From the NCBI GenBank assembly GCA_964528605.1, contig CAZGSV010000010.1:1-60561 (forward strand): a stretch of 60,561 nucleotides of DNA. The letters are read 5' to 3'. The notes under the pieces are model-generated. The model did not search any database. It worked only from the letters and a program-made list of their open reading frames with translations, and was not told where the DNA came from. Within the stretch, counting starts at the first letter, position 1, and the number at the start of each line of letters is the position of its first letter. Origin of the DNA: CAZGSV01 sp964528605. Its GTDB lineage: Bacteria; Armatimonadota; Zipacnadia; CAZGSV01. Both the position numbers and the translations under genes were made by a program. This document shows positions 34,332 to 42,538 of this stretch, in pieces.

Positions 34332-36968
34332 CTAGGGAGTGATCTGAAGGGCGTCAACCAGCAGGCGCGTGGCGATGTGGGCGGCCTCGCCACCGCCCGC
34401 GCCACCGTGCTCAACGATCACAGCCACCGCCACTCGCGGGGCCTCAGCGGGCGCGAAGGCAATGAACCATGAGTGGGGTTCGCCCTCGGAGGTCTGCGCG
34501 GTGCCGGTCTTGCCCGCGATCTTAAGCCCCCGCACGCGCGCCGCCTTGCCGGTGCCCTCCTCCACGACGCGCACCATCAGGTCGCGGACGGTGGCGGCTG
34601 TCCCCTGGCTGAAAGCGCGCTCGGGGGGGCGTTTGCTGAGCCACGCTTCGCCTCCAATGCTGCGTACCGCGTGGGGGAACGGCACGACTCCGCCGCTGGC
34701 CATGGTGGCCGCCAGTAAGGCCATGTGCATCGGCGTCACCAGGAGTTTGCCTTGGCCGAACCCGCATTCGGCGAGCATCGCGCGTGTGCGCTCGCTTGCG
34801 GCGGGCAGGCGGCTGGCCACGGAGGCGGGCACAGCCACCGGCTCGTTGCCGAAGCCGACCCCCTGCCAGTACTCGGCAAACTTGTCCCAGCCCAACTCGA
34901 GCGCGAGGTGGGCAAAGACGATGTTGCACGACCAGATGAAGCCCCGGCGCACGTCAATGCGTCCGTGCCCGCTCTCGCGGTGGCAAACAACCGTCGTGCC
35001 CTCCATTTTCTCTTTGCCCTGGCAGGTGAACTCCTGATCGAGCGCGCCTCTGCCGCTGTCGAGCAATGCCGCCAGCGTGAAGACCTTGAACGCCGAGCCG
35101 GGCGCGTAGAGCCCTGCCAGGGAGCGGTCGAGGAGAGCCGCGTCCTGATGCTTCGAAAGCCAGGGCCAGTCCTCCTCCAGAGTGTTGGGGTCAAAGGAGG
35201 GCGCGCCCGCGGCCGCGAGGATATCGCCGGTGGGCACCTGCAGCACGACGGCTGCTCCCCGCTGGCCGCGCAGCAGGGCGTAGGCGGCATGCTGCAACGA
35301 GGAGTCGAGGGTCAGTTCCACTCGCGCCGGCCGCGCGTAGCTGCGGGCTTGCAGGCCATTCCAGCCGAGGCGGTAGCCCGCCACGCCCGTGAGTGGGCCG
35401 TTCAAGGCGCGCTCGAGGCCGGCCTGGCCGTAGTGTTCGCTGGAATAACCGACAAGGTGGGCGAAGGCCGCACCGCCGGGGTATTCGCGTCGGTACTTGC
35501 CGCCCACCAATATGGAACTGGCGAGGACGCGCCCGTTGCCATCCACAATCTCGCCGCGCGCCTGCGCCAGCGCGCGCACGCGCGGGTTGCGGGGGTGCTG
35601 TGCTAGGAGCGGCCCGGCCCACGCGCTCCAATAGGTGGTGGCGGTCGCAAGCACGAGGATGACCAGCGCGAACCCTTGCCCTATGCGCAGAATGCTCTTG
35701 CGGTGGAAGGGGTTGAGCGCGGGACCGACCTCGACGTCTTCGCGGCTGAGGCCGGTGAGCAGCCCCAGCGCGAGGTAGCAGGTCACCAGTGAGGTGCCGC
35801 CATAGGAGACGAAGGGGAGGGTAACGCCGGTGATGGGGGCCAACCTGAGAGTGCCCGCCAGGATGACGGAGGCCTGGATTCCCAACTGGGCGATGAGGCC
35901 GACGCCGAGCAGCCGCGGGAAGTCGCCGGTCTGGCGCAAGCAGTGGGTAAGGGCGCGGAAGAGCAGCAGCCCGAGGAGCATGATGACCGCGAGCGCGCCC
36001 ACCAGGCCCAACTCCTCCGCGAAAACGTCGAAGACGAAGTCGGTGGGTGCGGCGGGCACGGTGTCGGGCATGCCCGCGCCCAGGCCGGTGCCGAGCAAGC
36101 CGCCGTTGGCGATGGAGAAAAGCGACAGGGCGACTTGGTGGCCGGAGGTGTCAATGTGGGTCCAGGGGGCGGCCCAGCCTTGCAGGCGCCGCGCTACGTG
36201 GGGCAGCGAGTGCCCCGCACCGTAGAGGGTGAGGGCGAAGATGATCATGCCGGCGAGAGCCGTGGTGGTGCGCGCCGTATTCGAGTACCACAAGAGCACA
36301 AAGGTGGCGTAGAGGATCGCCGTCGTGCCCAGGTCCTTCTGCAGCACGAAGAGAATCAAGCCGAACAACGCGACCGCGACCAGCGGGCCGGCGCCCGCCA
36401 GGCGCTCTCCCAACCTCTTTGGGCGAGGCCCACGCCCAAGGTCAAGTTGCGTTGGCCCCCCCCGCTGGGCCAGGTAGGCGGCGAAGAATATGGTGAGGAG
36501 CAGTTTGGCGGCCTCGGTGGACTGGAAGGAGAGACCGTGCCACCGCATCCACAGCTTCGCCCCCCCTACCTCGACGCCCCAGATGAGCGTCGCCAAGAGC
36601 AGCAGCAAGCCGCCGGCCGCACACACGTACTTGTAGCGCGCCAAGGTCTGCGGGCGTTGCACCAGCGCCACCGTCGCCAGGAACATGACCAGCCCGAGGC
36701 CAAGCCAGATCGTCTGCAGGCTGCCGAGGCGTGGAGACAGGCGCTGGACCGCGAGCAACCCGAGCAGGGACAGCGACCCGGCCACCGCGAGCAGCAGAGG
36801 GTCGGCTTCGCTGCCGACCAGCCGGAGCGCCGCGATCACCAAGACGACCATCGCGCCGCCCACGGCCGCGGGCGAACCGGGGCTCATCCAGTGGGCCAGG
36901 ACGGCCAGCAGCGCCACGCCGACGGCGCATCCCCACCAAAGCCCTGCTTGCCCGCGCTGTGGACGCAT
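34332..36968 (-). CDS. SEDS glycosyltransferase-class B PBP fusion (RodA/FtsW plus transpeptidase)
   Basis: 878 residues. Residues about 10-410 form a complete SEDS protein with 10 or more transmembrane helices, including STEAAKLLLTIFFAAYL, TDFVFDVFAEELG (with the conserved Asp region) and TLPFVSYGGTSL. A further helix (about 435-460) leads into a class B PBP: ARGEIVDGNGRVLASS, the active-site SAFK, SCN and KTGTAQ. SEDS proteins polymerise glycan strands and bPBPs crosslink them; they normally pair as separate proteins. The gene starts 4 bp after fhaB, in the order fhaA-fhaB-rodA-pbpA known from Actinobacteria. Fusion is continuous over 2.6 kb with no stop or shift. Confidence 0.93.
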   Translation of the reverse strand: MRPQRGQAGLWWGCAVGVALLAVLAHWMSPGSPAAVGGAMVVLVIAALRLVGSEADPLLLAVAGSLSLLGLLAVQRLSPRLGSLQTIWLGLGLVMFLATVALVQRPQTLARYKYVCAAGGLLLLLATLIWGVEVGGAKLWMRWHGLSFQSTEAAKLLLTIFFAAYLAQRGGPTQLDLGRGPRPKRLGERLAGAGPLVAVALFGLILFVLQKDLGTTAILYATFVLLWYSNTARTTTALAGMIIFALTLYGAGHSLPHVARRLQGWAAPWTHIDTSGHQVALSLFSIANGGLLGTGLGAGMPDTVPAAPTDFVFDVFAEELGLVGALAVIMLLGLLLFRALTHCLRQTGDFPRLLGVGLIAQLGIQASVILAGTLRLAPITGVTLPFVSYGGTSLVTCYLALGLLTGLSREDVEVGPALNPFHRKSILRIGQGFALVILVLATATTYWSAWAGPLLAQHPRNPRVRALAQARGEIVDGNGRVLASSILVGGKYRREYPGGAAFAHLVGYSSEHYGQAGLERALNGPLTGVAGYRLGWNGLQARSYARPARVELTLDSSLQHAAYALLRGQRGAAVVLQVPTGDILAAAGAPSFDPNTLEEDWPWLSKHQDAALLDRSLAGLYAPGSAFKVFTLAALLDSGRGALDQEFTCQGKEKMEGTTVVCHRESGHGRIDVRRGFIWSCNIVFAHLALELGWDKFAEYWQGVGFGNEPVAVPASVASRLPAASERTRAMLAECGFGQGKLLVTPMHMALLAATMASGGVVPFPHAVRSIGGEAWLSKRPPERAFSQGTAATVRDLMVRVVEEGTGKAARVRGLKIAGKTGTAQTSEGEPHSWFIAFAPAEAPRVAVAVIVEHGGAGGGEAAHIATRLLVDALQITP

Positions 36969-36972
36969 GTGC

Positions 36973-37398
36973 CTAACCGCCCAAGCGGAAAACGATGGCG
37001 GTCGCGCCCAGCTCGATGCGGTCGCCCTCAGTCAGTTCCGCCTGCTGCACGGGCGCGCCGTTGAGGCGCGTGCCGTTCTTGCTCCCCAGGTCCTTGAGCA
37101 GGCAGCGGCCACGCTCGCAGACGATGGCAACGTGCGCTTGGGAAACGAACGGATCCTCGAGCACCAGGCCGCAGTCCTCGCCGCGTCCGATCACGAACTC
37201 ACCGCGACCGGGGAGCCTGATCTGTCTGTCGCCTATGAGAAGAAGGGGCCGCGACGCCGCTCGTGCGGGCGCCTCTCTTGCCTTTGCCTTCGTCGCGCCG
37301 GCGGCCGCGCCCAGCGCCCGCACCACCTGCACGAGCCCGAACAGCACGAAGCCATAGAGGGCAACGAGGAAGAGGTACTTGGCTGCGAGATCGCCCAT
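36973..37398 (-). CDS. fhaB: Membrane-anchored FHA-domain protein (FhaB-like)
   Basis: 141 residues. An N-terminal transmembrane helix (about 7-27) is followed by a basic linker and a C-terminal FHA domain (about 60-135), with the phosphothreonine-binding signature FVIGRGEDCGLVLEDPFVSQ and the LKDLGSKNGTRLNG loop. FHA domains read phosphothreonines made by PknB-type kinases and recruit wall-synthesis proteins. Lies between fhaA and the SEDS-PBP fusion, as in actinobacterial clusters. The likely kinase partner is encoded at 12121-13254. Confidence 0.87.
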   Translation of the reverse strand: MGDLAAKYLFLVALYGFVLFGLVQVVRALGAAAGATKAKAREAPARAASRPLLLIGDRQIRLPGRGEFVIGRGEDCGLVLEDPFVSQAHVAIVCERGRCLLKDLGSKNGTRLNGAPVQQAELTEGDRIELGATAIVFRLGG

Positions 37399-37407
37399 TG
37401 CCTTGCG

Positions 37408-38076
37408 CTAGGTAATGTGAAACTCGAGGACGGTCATGCCCAACTCAATCCGATCGCCGTCTTCGAGGGTTTCCCGCTCGATGGCGCGTCCGTTGAGGAC
37501 AGTGCCGTTGGTGCTGCCGAGGTCGCTGAGCCGGAAGCGGCCTTCGTGGAAGCGTATCTCGCAGTGGCGGCGGGAGACCCGGCCGTCGCTCAACTCGACG
37601 GCGCAATCCTCCCCGCGGCCTATGTCCACGAGCGGCGTTTGCAGCCGGAACATCCTGCCCTGGTCCGGGCCTTGCTCGACGGCGAGATGAGACTCGGGCT
37701 GGCCCTCCTGCAAGTAGGCGTCAACCTTGCACTCGCCCGGCTCCGCCCCTTCGTCCACTTCTCCCTTGACCACCACCGGCCCGGGCAGCGCGCCGCCGGC
37801 TTTCTCCACCATGGACTCGACGAAGGAGCGCAACTCGGAGCGCAGCGTGGGCAGGACCGGCAGCACCTCCTTGGCGTCGCCGGGGTTCAACTTGACCAGG
37901 TAGCGGTTGGGGTAAAGGGTGGTTTCCAGGGTGGCGACGGCGCCCTCTTTAGCGGCTTGCGCGACGGCCCCTGCGAGCGTCTGCGCCTGCAAGCGCCGCT
38001 GCGGCCCTTTGCCGAAGACACCCTCCATTGCCTCGCCCAGGCGCTTCTCCAATCGCTTGAGGACATCCATTGTCAT
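37408..38076 (-). CDS. fhaA: DUF3662 and FHA domain protein (FhaA-like)
   Basis: 222 residues. An N-terminal DUF3662 domain (about 1-120, LEKRLGEAMEGVFGKG, LYPNRYLVKLNP) and a short linker lead to a C-terminal FHA domain (about 145-220, IGRGEDCAVELSDGRVSRRH, DLGSTNGTVLNG). Family members bind phosphorylated MviN/MurJ and PknB substrates and tune peptidoglycan synthesis. Soluble, shorter than mycobacterial FhaA because the linker is reduced. First gene of the fhaA-fhaB-SEDS/PBP unit. Confidence 0.88.
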   Translation of the reverse strand: MTMDVLKRLEKRLGEAMEGVFGKGPQRRLQAQTLAGAVAQAAKEGAVATLETTLYPNRYLVKLNPGDAKEVLPVLPTLRSELRSFVESMVEKAGGALPGPVVVKGEVDEGAEPGECKVDAYLQEGQPESHLAVEQGPDQGRMFRLQTPLVDIGRGEDCAVELSDGRVSRRHCEIRFHEGRFRLSDLGSTNGTVLNGRAIERETLEDGDRIELGMTVLEFHIT

Positions 38077-38107
38077 CTCCCCGCTATGCCTGCCTTCCCA
38101 TTGTGCT

Positions 38108-38755
38108 TCAGGCCGAGAAGAGATCGTAATGCATCAGGTGTGAGATCAGCAGGCGGTCTCCTTCGGCTACGAAGTACAACTCGACCACCTGGGTGCCGTG
38201 CACCATAACCAGACCGGCGCTGGCGCTCAGCTCGTAGTCCCACCCGCGACGCGCTTCCGGGAAGTAGTCGAACACTTGGGCCATCTTGGCCAGCCGAGCG
38301 CTTGCCGCCTCGCTGCGCAGGACAAAGGCGCGGGTGCCGTAGGCCGTGACCGTCTCCTCGCGGTCGTCCGCGGGGAAGAAGGGCTCGACCCCAACTTCTT
38401 GCGAGCACATGGCCACCAGCAAGAGCGTTCCCAAACGAGAGTTGAGCCTCTCGAGTTCTGCGCGTCCCCACGGCTGGGCGCGCACGAATCTGCTGACGGG
38501 CACCAGGGCTACGCCGGGATTCAACCACTCGGTCAGACCCGCCCCGGCGGGCACTATCTGGTCAAGCCAGGCCTGGTCCTGAGCAGCCAGCCCGGTGGCG
38601 AGGCGCGCGGTCGCTTGCAACACCTGAACTTGCAGGAAGGCCGTCTTGCCCGGACAGGCGTCCTCGATGCCGGCCAGCGCCTTTGACCCGCCGGCAAGGA
38701 GGGCCAGCAGGCCCATCGCGGCGATGGGAGACAGGTTGCGCAGCCTTGCGGTCAC
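38108..38755 (-). CDS. Secreted protein of unknown function
   Basis: About 215 residues if GTG 38755 is the start; the frame stays open to 38842. A signal peptide follows the chosen start (PIAAMGLLALLAGGSKALA). The mature part (from about GIEDACPGKT) has two Cys, an alpha/beta pattern and no recognisable domain. It lies 31 bp upstream of fhaA on the same strand, so it may head the fhaA-fhaB-SEDS/PBP operon. Start site and function are uncertain. Confidence 0.6.
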   Translation of the reverse strand: MTARLRNLSPIAAMGLLALLAGGSKALAGIEDACPGKTAFLQVQVLQATARLATGLAAQDQAWLDQIVPAGAGLTEWLNPGVALVPVSRFVRAQPWGRAELERLNSRLGTLLLVAMCSQEVGVEPFFPADDREETVTAYGTRAFVLRSEAASARLAKMAQVFDYFPEARRGWDYELSASAGLVMVHGTQVVELYFVAEGDRLLISHLMHYDLFSA

Positions 38756-38947
38756 GAAAACCACGCCCTTTGGCCGATTGTGCTCTGCCGTTCCATTGTC
38801 CCCGGAGTGAGCGCAGGGCGCAACCCCTTCACGCGGCCACACGCGGGGGTCCTTTCTGCGTGACGCAGGATTGACTCCGGCTCGAGGGCGGCTTACCCTC
38901 GCGGTGCTCTCGTGCGGGTTCGGGTGGCAGGGAAAGGGCGCCTAACC

Positions 38948-39700
38948 ATGCCGGTCATTTACTGCGTCAATTGTGGTTTCGCCAATCCAGTAGGGACGGG
39001 CGCCTGCGGCTTGTGCCAGCAGCCTTTGATCGCCGCAGGAGCGGTTGCGGCCACGCCGTACACGTGTCCCTTCTGCTCCCAGGTGACGTTGGCCGGGGGA
39101 CGCTACTGCCTCAACTGTGGAGGGCGCCTGCCGGCGTCCACCCCAGGGGCGGTGCCGGTACAGCCTACGCAGGGGGACGCGCAGGCCGGCGCACCAGGTA
39201 CCGGAACGTACGCAACCGGGCCGCAGGCGGCCGTTCCCCAAGTGCCGCCATCCACACCACCGCCTCCGGCGACTCCGCGGCCCTCGAGCAGGCCGGTGAC
39301 GCCCTACGACAGTTTCCGTCCGGCGCCCAGGCCGAAGGGGCCGCCTGTGGGGGCAATGATCTTGGCCGTCCTGATCCCGGTGGTGGTCTGGCAGACGCTG
39401 CGTTGGCTCCTGCTCGCTGGCTCGTGGTCTGTCTTCGGCGCCAGGCTCGGAGGTATGCCGTTCTTGACCGGTGGATACATACTGGGCATCGGCCTGCTCG
39501 GAAGCGGGGTCTGGGTGCTGTTTGCCGTTGTGGTGGGATTCATACTGGCCCAGCGCGGACGTCCCGAATACGGCGAGGCAGCGGCGGTCGGCTTCGTCGC
39601 GGGCGCCGTGATTGCCCTAGTGATGATGGCGCTGGGGTGGGTGCTGGCTCCCTCGCAGGTCGGGCGGCACATACCCATGCCCCCGCGTTTTCGGGCCTGA
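38948..39700 (+). CDS. Double zinc-ribbon membrane protein
   Basis: 250 residues from ATG 38948. The N-terminus has two zinc-ribbon halves: CVNC..CGLC (about 5-25) and CPFC..CLNC (about 42-62). A Pro/Thr-rich linker (about 70-135) is followed by three transmembrane helices (about 145-240). Similar in layout to the zinc-ribbon protein at 16407 but not clearly homologous beyond the ribbon. Followed after 24 bp by a 40-codon membrane protein gene. Function unknown. Confidence 0.72.
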   Translation: MPVIYCVNCGFANPVGTGACGLCQQPLIAAGAVAATPYTCPFCSQVTLAGGRYCLNCGGRLPASTPGAVPVQPTQGDAQAGAPGTGTYATGPQAAVPQVPPSTPPPPATPRPSSRPVTPYDSFRPAPRPKGPPVGAMILAVLIPVVVWQTLRWLLLAGSWSVFGARLGGMPFLTGGYILGIGLLGSGVWVLFAVVVGFILAQRGRPEYGEAAAVGFVAGAVIALVMMALGWVLAPSQVGRHIPMPPRFRA

Positions 39701-39724
39701 GGGCGCAAGGAGGACCAACGGCAG

Positions 39725-39847
39725 ATGACACTGATAATCGTGTTCTCCCTTCTCGTGGGCATCGTGCTGTCAGGCCTGAAAGGCATGATACTGGCCATGC
39801 TGGCGGTGCCGATAGGCCGGGCGCTCATCGCGCGCTCCTCGCGCTGA
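39725..39847 (+). CDS. Small membrane protein (40 residues)
   Basis: ATG 39725 to TGA 39847, preceded by AAGGAGGA 11 nt upstream. The protein is a single hydrophobic helix or hairpin (LIIVFSLLVGIVLSGLKG, then MILAMLAVPIG) with a basic end (RALIARSSR). The ribosome binding site, in-operon position 24 bp after the zinc-ribbon gene and clean hydrophobic pattern support a real gene. It may be a small partner or assembly factor of that protein. Confidence 0.55.
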   Translation: MTLIIVFSLLVGIVLSGLKGMILAMLAVPIGRALIARSSR

Positions 39848-39945
39848 GGCAAGGAGGCGCCCTTCGGGCCCAGGCTCGGAACGGCCATCGTCGGGAGTCA
39901 GGCGCCTTGTCGGCCCGTCATGAACCAAGCACATTCGACTGAGGT

Positions 39946-39974
39946 TTGCATTTGCGGACTGGTCTGTGTAGACT
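39946..39974 (+). promoter_or_regulatory. Weak candidate promoter of the protease/dCTP-deaminase operon
   Basis: TTGCAT (39946-39951), 17-bp spacer, TAGACT (39969-39974), 81 bp upstream of the ATG at 40056. Hexamer matches are only moderate (3/6 and 4/6). Confidence 0.3.
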
Positions 39975-40055
39975 CCCCGCCCGCCGAGGGTAAGCCGCGC
40001 CACGCGGCCGGCTCACCCCTGACCAGGGAGGAGACCGGCAAAAGGGGGAAGGGTT

Positions 40056-40529
40056 ATGCGTCCGTGGCCGCACTACAATCGCACGGCGTACTGGCTGCGC
40101 CGCGCGGGCACTGCCGCCGAAGCCGCGTTCCTCTTGGCCGCTGGGGCTGAGACCGAGGGCCTCTGGCCGGCAGAAGAGCGCCACCGCATCTTCGACGACG
40201 TCGTCCGCTTCTTCCAGGAGGCGCTGGCCGTGGCGCGCGGCGAGGGCTTCAAGGACGATTCCTGGCGCATGACCTTCCTGTGGGCCGCGGAGGCGCTCCT
40301 CCCCACCCGTCAACTCCCCATCCAGGCCTTCGGCGACAGGCTCAGCGCTTCCATCGCCGCCGCTGAGCGCGCGCGAGACGGCAAGCCGCTCGACTCCGAC
40401 GAGCAAGAGGGTTTGACCCAGTTCCTTAGGTCTCTGGCCCGAGTCGCTCAAGAAGAGGAAGAGAGCGCGGCCCGCGGGGAACCATACGACCGATGGTCCA
40501 AGATGGCCCTCCAGACCTCCCTTCCTTAG
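40056..40529 (+). CDS. Helical protein of unknown function, first gene of the protease/Dcd-like operon
   Basis: 157 residues from ATG 40056 with AAGGG just upstream. Predicted all-helical and soluble, rich in Ala, Glu and Arg (AYWLRRAGTAAEAAFLLAAG), with no recognisable motif. Its 3' end overlaps the metalloprotease gene by 37 nt, so the two are translationally coupled. It could be an inhibitor, sensor or adaptor for the protease; that is only inference from position. Confidence 0.65.
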   Translation: MRPWPHYNRTAYWLRRAGTAAEAAFLLAAGAETEGLWPAEERHRIFDDVVRFFQEALAVARGEGFKDDSWRMTFLWAAEALLPTRQLPIQAFGDRLSASIAAAERARDGKPLDSDEQEGLTQFLRSLARVAQEEEESAARGEPYDRWSKMALQTSLP

Positions 40530-41881
40530 CGGTCGAGGTCGCTCGCGAGCGCGTCGCCTCCGTCTGCGACGCCATCGGCGAGGTTGAGGCGCGGGGCTCC
40601 TTCCCCTGCGAAGGCACGCGGGTTCTCCTGGCTCGACTCCAGAGGATTGCGCGCACCGCCAGGGAACGCTTAGACCGGCTGGCCAGAATCCCCTCGCGCG
40701 CGCCCGAGGAGACCATGGCGTTAGCGCGGCGCTGGGGCACCGTGGGCCTCCGCGTGCATCAACTGCTGGAGTTCATCTGGCACAGCGACTGGAAGTACAT
40801 TCCCTACGTGTGGGCCGCGCCGCTGGAGAACCTGGTGCAGCGTGCGGCGCCCACGGCCCAGCCTATCCTCTCTTCCTGGTGGGCCTACAACTACTTCTTC
40901 GCCACCATTTCTCCGGCGGTCGTGGAGTTGGAGGAATGGCTGGGCATCGGGCCGCCGCTCTGCCCGCTGCTTCCGGTTCTGGGCACTCCCTACGCCGAGA
41001 AGGGGAATGCTCTGCTCCATTCGATACTGGCGCATGAAGTGGGGCATCTCGCCCTAGATCAGCACCCCGTGCAGTTGCCCGCGCCGGAGTTGACCAGCGA
41101 CGCTCTCGGTTCGCTGAGTGCCGAACCGTTGACGGCTCCGCAGGCGCCGCCGGGCTCGCTGTTCGAGCACACCCTGCGGGAGTCACTGACGGGTGAGTTC
41201 TCCCGCGCCTTTCGGGCCTGGGCGCAGGAGATTGTGGCGGACCTGTTCGCGCTGCAAATGCTCGGGCCGGCGTACTTCTTCGCGTTCTCCTTCTTGGGCG
41301 TGAGCGCCGACATGCTCTCGGAGCCTGATCGCAGCCAACCGCCGCTGGGGGTGCGCTGCCGTGCTCTGCTGCGCGCCGTTGAGGCCTGGGGGCACCTCGG
41401 GGCGCTGCCGCAGCCTTTGCAGCAGGTCGTACTTCAGTGGAAGACGTTTGGCTGGGAGGCGCCCCAACTGGCGCGCGTCCATCAACTGGTGCAAGACAGC
41501 CTTGAGCAGCATCTGGACGCGCTGATCGAGGCGGTGAATGGGGCGGCCGAGTCACTGGGGCTGGCGTACTCGTCTGAGGCCTACAGGCGCGACGTGGAGG
41601 CGCTCAGGAACCGCATTCTCGACGGCGTGCCGCCGGACACCATCGGCACCGTCCCCTACCACGCCGTTTCGCTCGCCGCCATACTGAACGCCGCCTGGGA
41701 AGTGCGGCTGGCGTATCTGCCGGAGTTGCAGAGGCTGATTGCGGGCGACAAGTTCGACCCCGAGGACGCCAACCAGCGGTCGCAGGCGCTTGGGGTGCTG
41801 AACCGGCTCACCACCAAGGCCATCGAGTACCACGCCATCGCCACGCACTGGGAGAAGGCTCGTGCCCGTACTGAGGGGTAA
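40493..41881 (+). CDS. Putative zinc metalloprotease (HExxH) of unrecognised family
   Basis: About 462 residues from ATG 40493. The central ILAHEVGHLALDQH (His about residue 181) gives an HExxH zinc site. EIVADLFALQMLGP, with Glu about 65 residues later, looks like the third ligand of a gluzincin. No signal peptide or transmembrane helix is obvious, so a cytoplasmic enzyme is likely. The N-terminal 130 residues are helical, with a Trp-rich WHSDWKYIPYVWAAP stretch. Overlaps its upstream neighbour by 37 nt and the deaminase-like gene by 20 nt. The substrate is unknown. Confidence 0.72.
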   Translation: MVQDGPPDLPSLAVEVARERVASVCDAIGEVEARGSFPCEGTRVLLARLQRIARTARERLDRLARIPSRAPEETMALARRWGTVGLRVHQLLEFIWHSDWKYIPYVWAAPLENLVQRAAPTAQPILSSWWAYNYFFATISPAVVELEEWLGIGPPLCPLLPVLGTPYAEKGNALLHSILAHEVGHLALDQHPVQLPAPELTSDALGSLSAEPLTAPQAPPGSLFEHTLRESLTGEFSRAFRAWAQEIVADLFALQMLGPAYFFAFSFLGVSADMLSEPDRSQPPLGVRCRALLRAVEAWGHLGALPQPLQQVVLQWKTFGWEAPQLARVHQLVQDSLEQHLDALIEAVNGAAESLGLAYSSEAYRRDVEALRNRILDGVPPDTIGTVPYHAVSLAAILNAAWEVRLAYLPELQRLIAGDKFDPEDANQRSQALGVLNRLTTKAIEYHAIATHWEKARARTEG

Positions 41882-42512
41882 GGAAGTCAAGGAGAGGCTC
41901 TTCCAGGCGCAGGGGCCGCGGCGGCTCTACGTGACCCCGCTGCTGGAGCCGGAGCAGCAGATAGACGATGCCGCGGGCGCGGTGGACGTGCGCCTGGGCA
42001 CCACGTTCATTGTCGGGCGGCGCTCGGGCATCACCGCGATAGACCCGCTGGGGCTGGCGGAGGCGGGCATTCCCGAGCAGCCGCGCGAACTGTCCTTCGA
42101 GCGCAACTACGAGAGCGTCTATGTGCCGGTGGGCCAGCCCTTCGTGCTGCACCCGAAGCAGTATGTGCTCGGGGCGACGCTGGAGTATGTGAGAATTCCG
42201 GCGGACCTGACGGGGCAGGTTATCGGGCGGTCCTCCTGGGGGGGCTTGGGGCTGATCATTGCCACGGCGACCATAGTCCACCCTGGGTTCACGGGCGTAA
42301 TCACGCTCGAACTCACCAATGTGGAAGAGGTGCCACTGGTCATCTGTCCGGGCGTGCGCATAGGGCAGTTGCTGTTCGAGACCATGGGCGACCAGCCGGC
42401 GGAGGTGCAGCCGCCGTCGGGGCGGTATGCGTTCAGCACCGAGCCCACCATCTCGCGGCTGCTGCGGGATCCGGAACTGCGGTTCCTGAGGAGGCTGTCG
42501 CGCAGGGAATGA
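41862..42512 (+). CDS. dCTP deaminase/dUTPase-superfamily protein
   Basis: 216 residues from GTG 41862 (GGAGAAGG upstream), overlapping the protease gene by 20 nt. Trimeric Dcd/Dut fold signatures: DVRLGTTFIV, FVLHPKQYVLGATLEYVRIP, IGRSSWGGLGL and HPGFTGVITLELTN. The last includes the catalytic Glu position of dCTP deaminases. Standard Dcd makes dUTP (or dUMP) from dCTP for thymidylate synthesis; some related enzymes deplete dCTP in phage defence. Its tight coupling to a metalloprotease gene is unlike a housekeeping dcd. Family is secure; exact activity is open. Confidence 0.82.
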   Translation: MPVLRGKEVKERLFQAQGPRRLYVTPLLEPEQQIDDAAGAVDVRLGTTFIVGRRSGITAIDPLGLAEAGIPEQPRELSFERNYESVYVPVGQPFVLHPKQYVLGATLEYVRIPADLTGQVIGRSSWGGLGLIIATATIVHPGFTGVITLELTNVEEVPLVICPGVRIGQLLFETMGDQPAEVQPPSGRYAFSTEPTISRLLRDPELRFLRRLSRRE

Positions 42513-42538
42513 GAGGGGACTGGCCGCCGGCCACTCCT

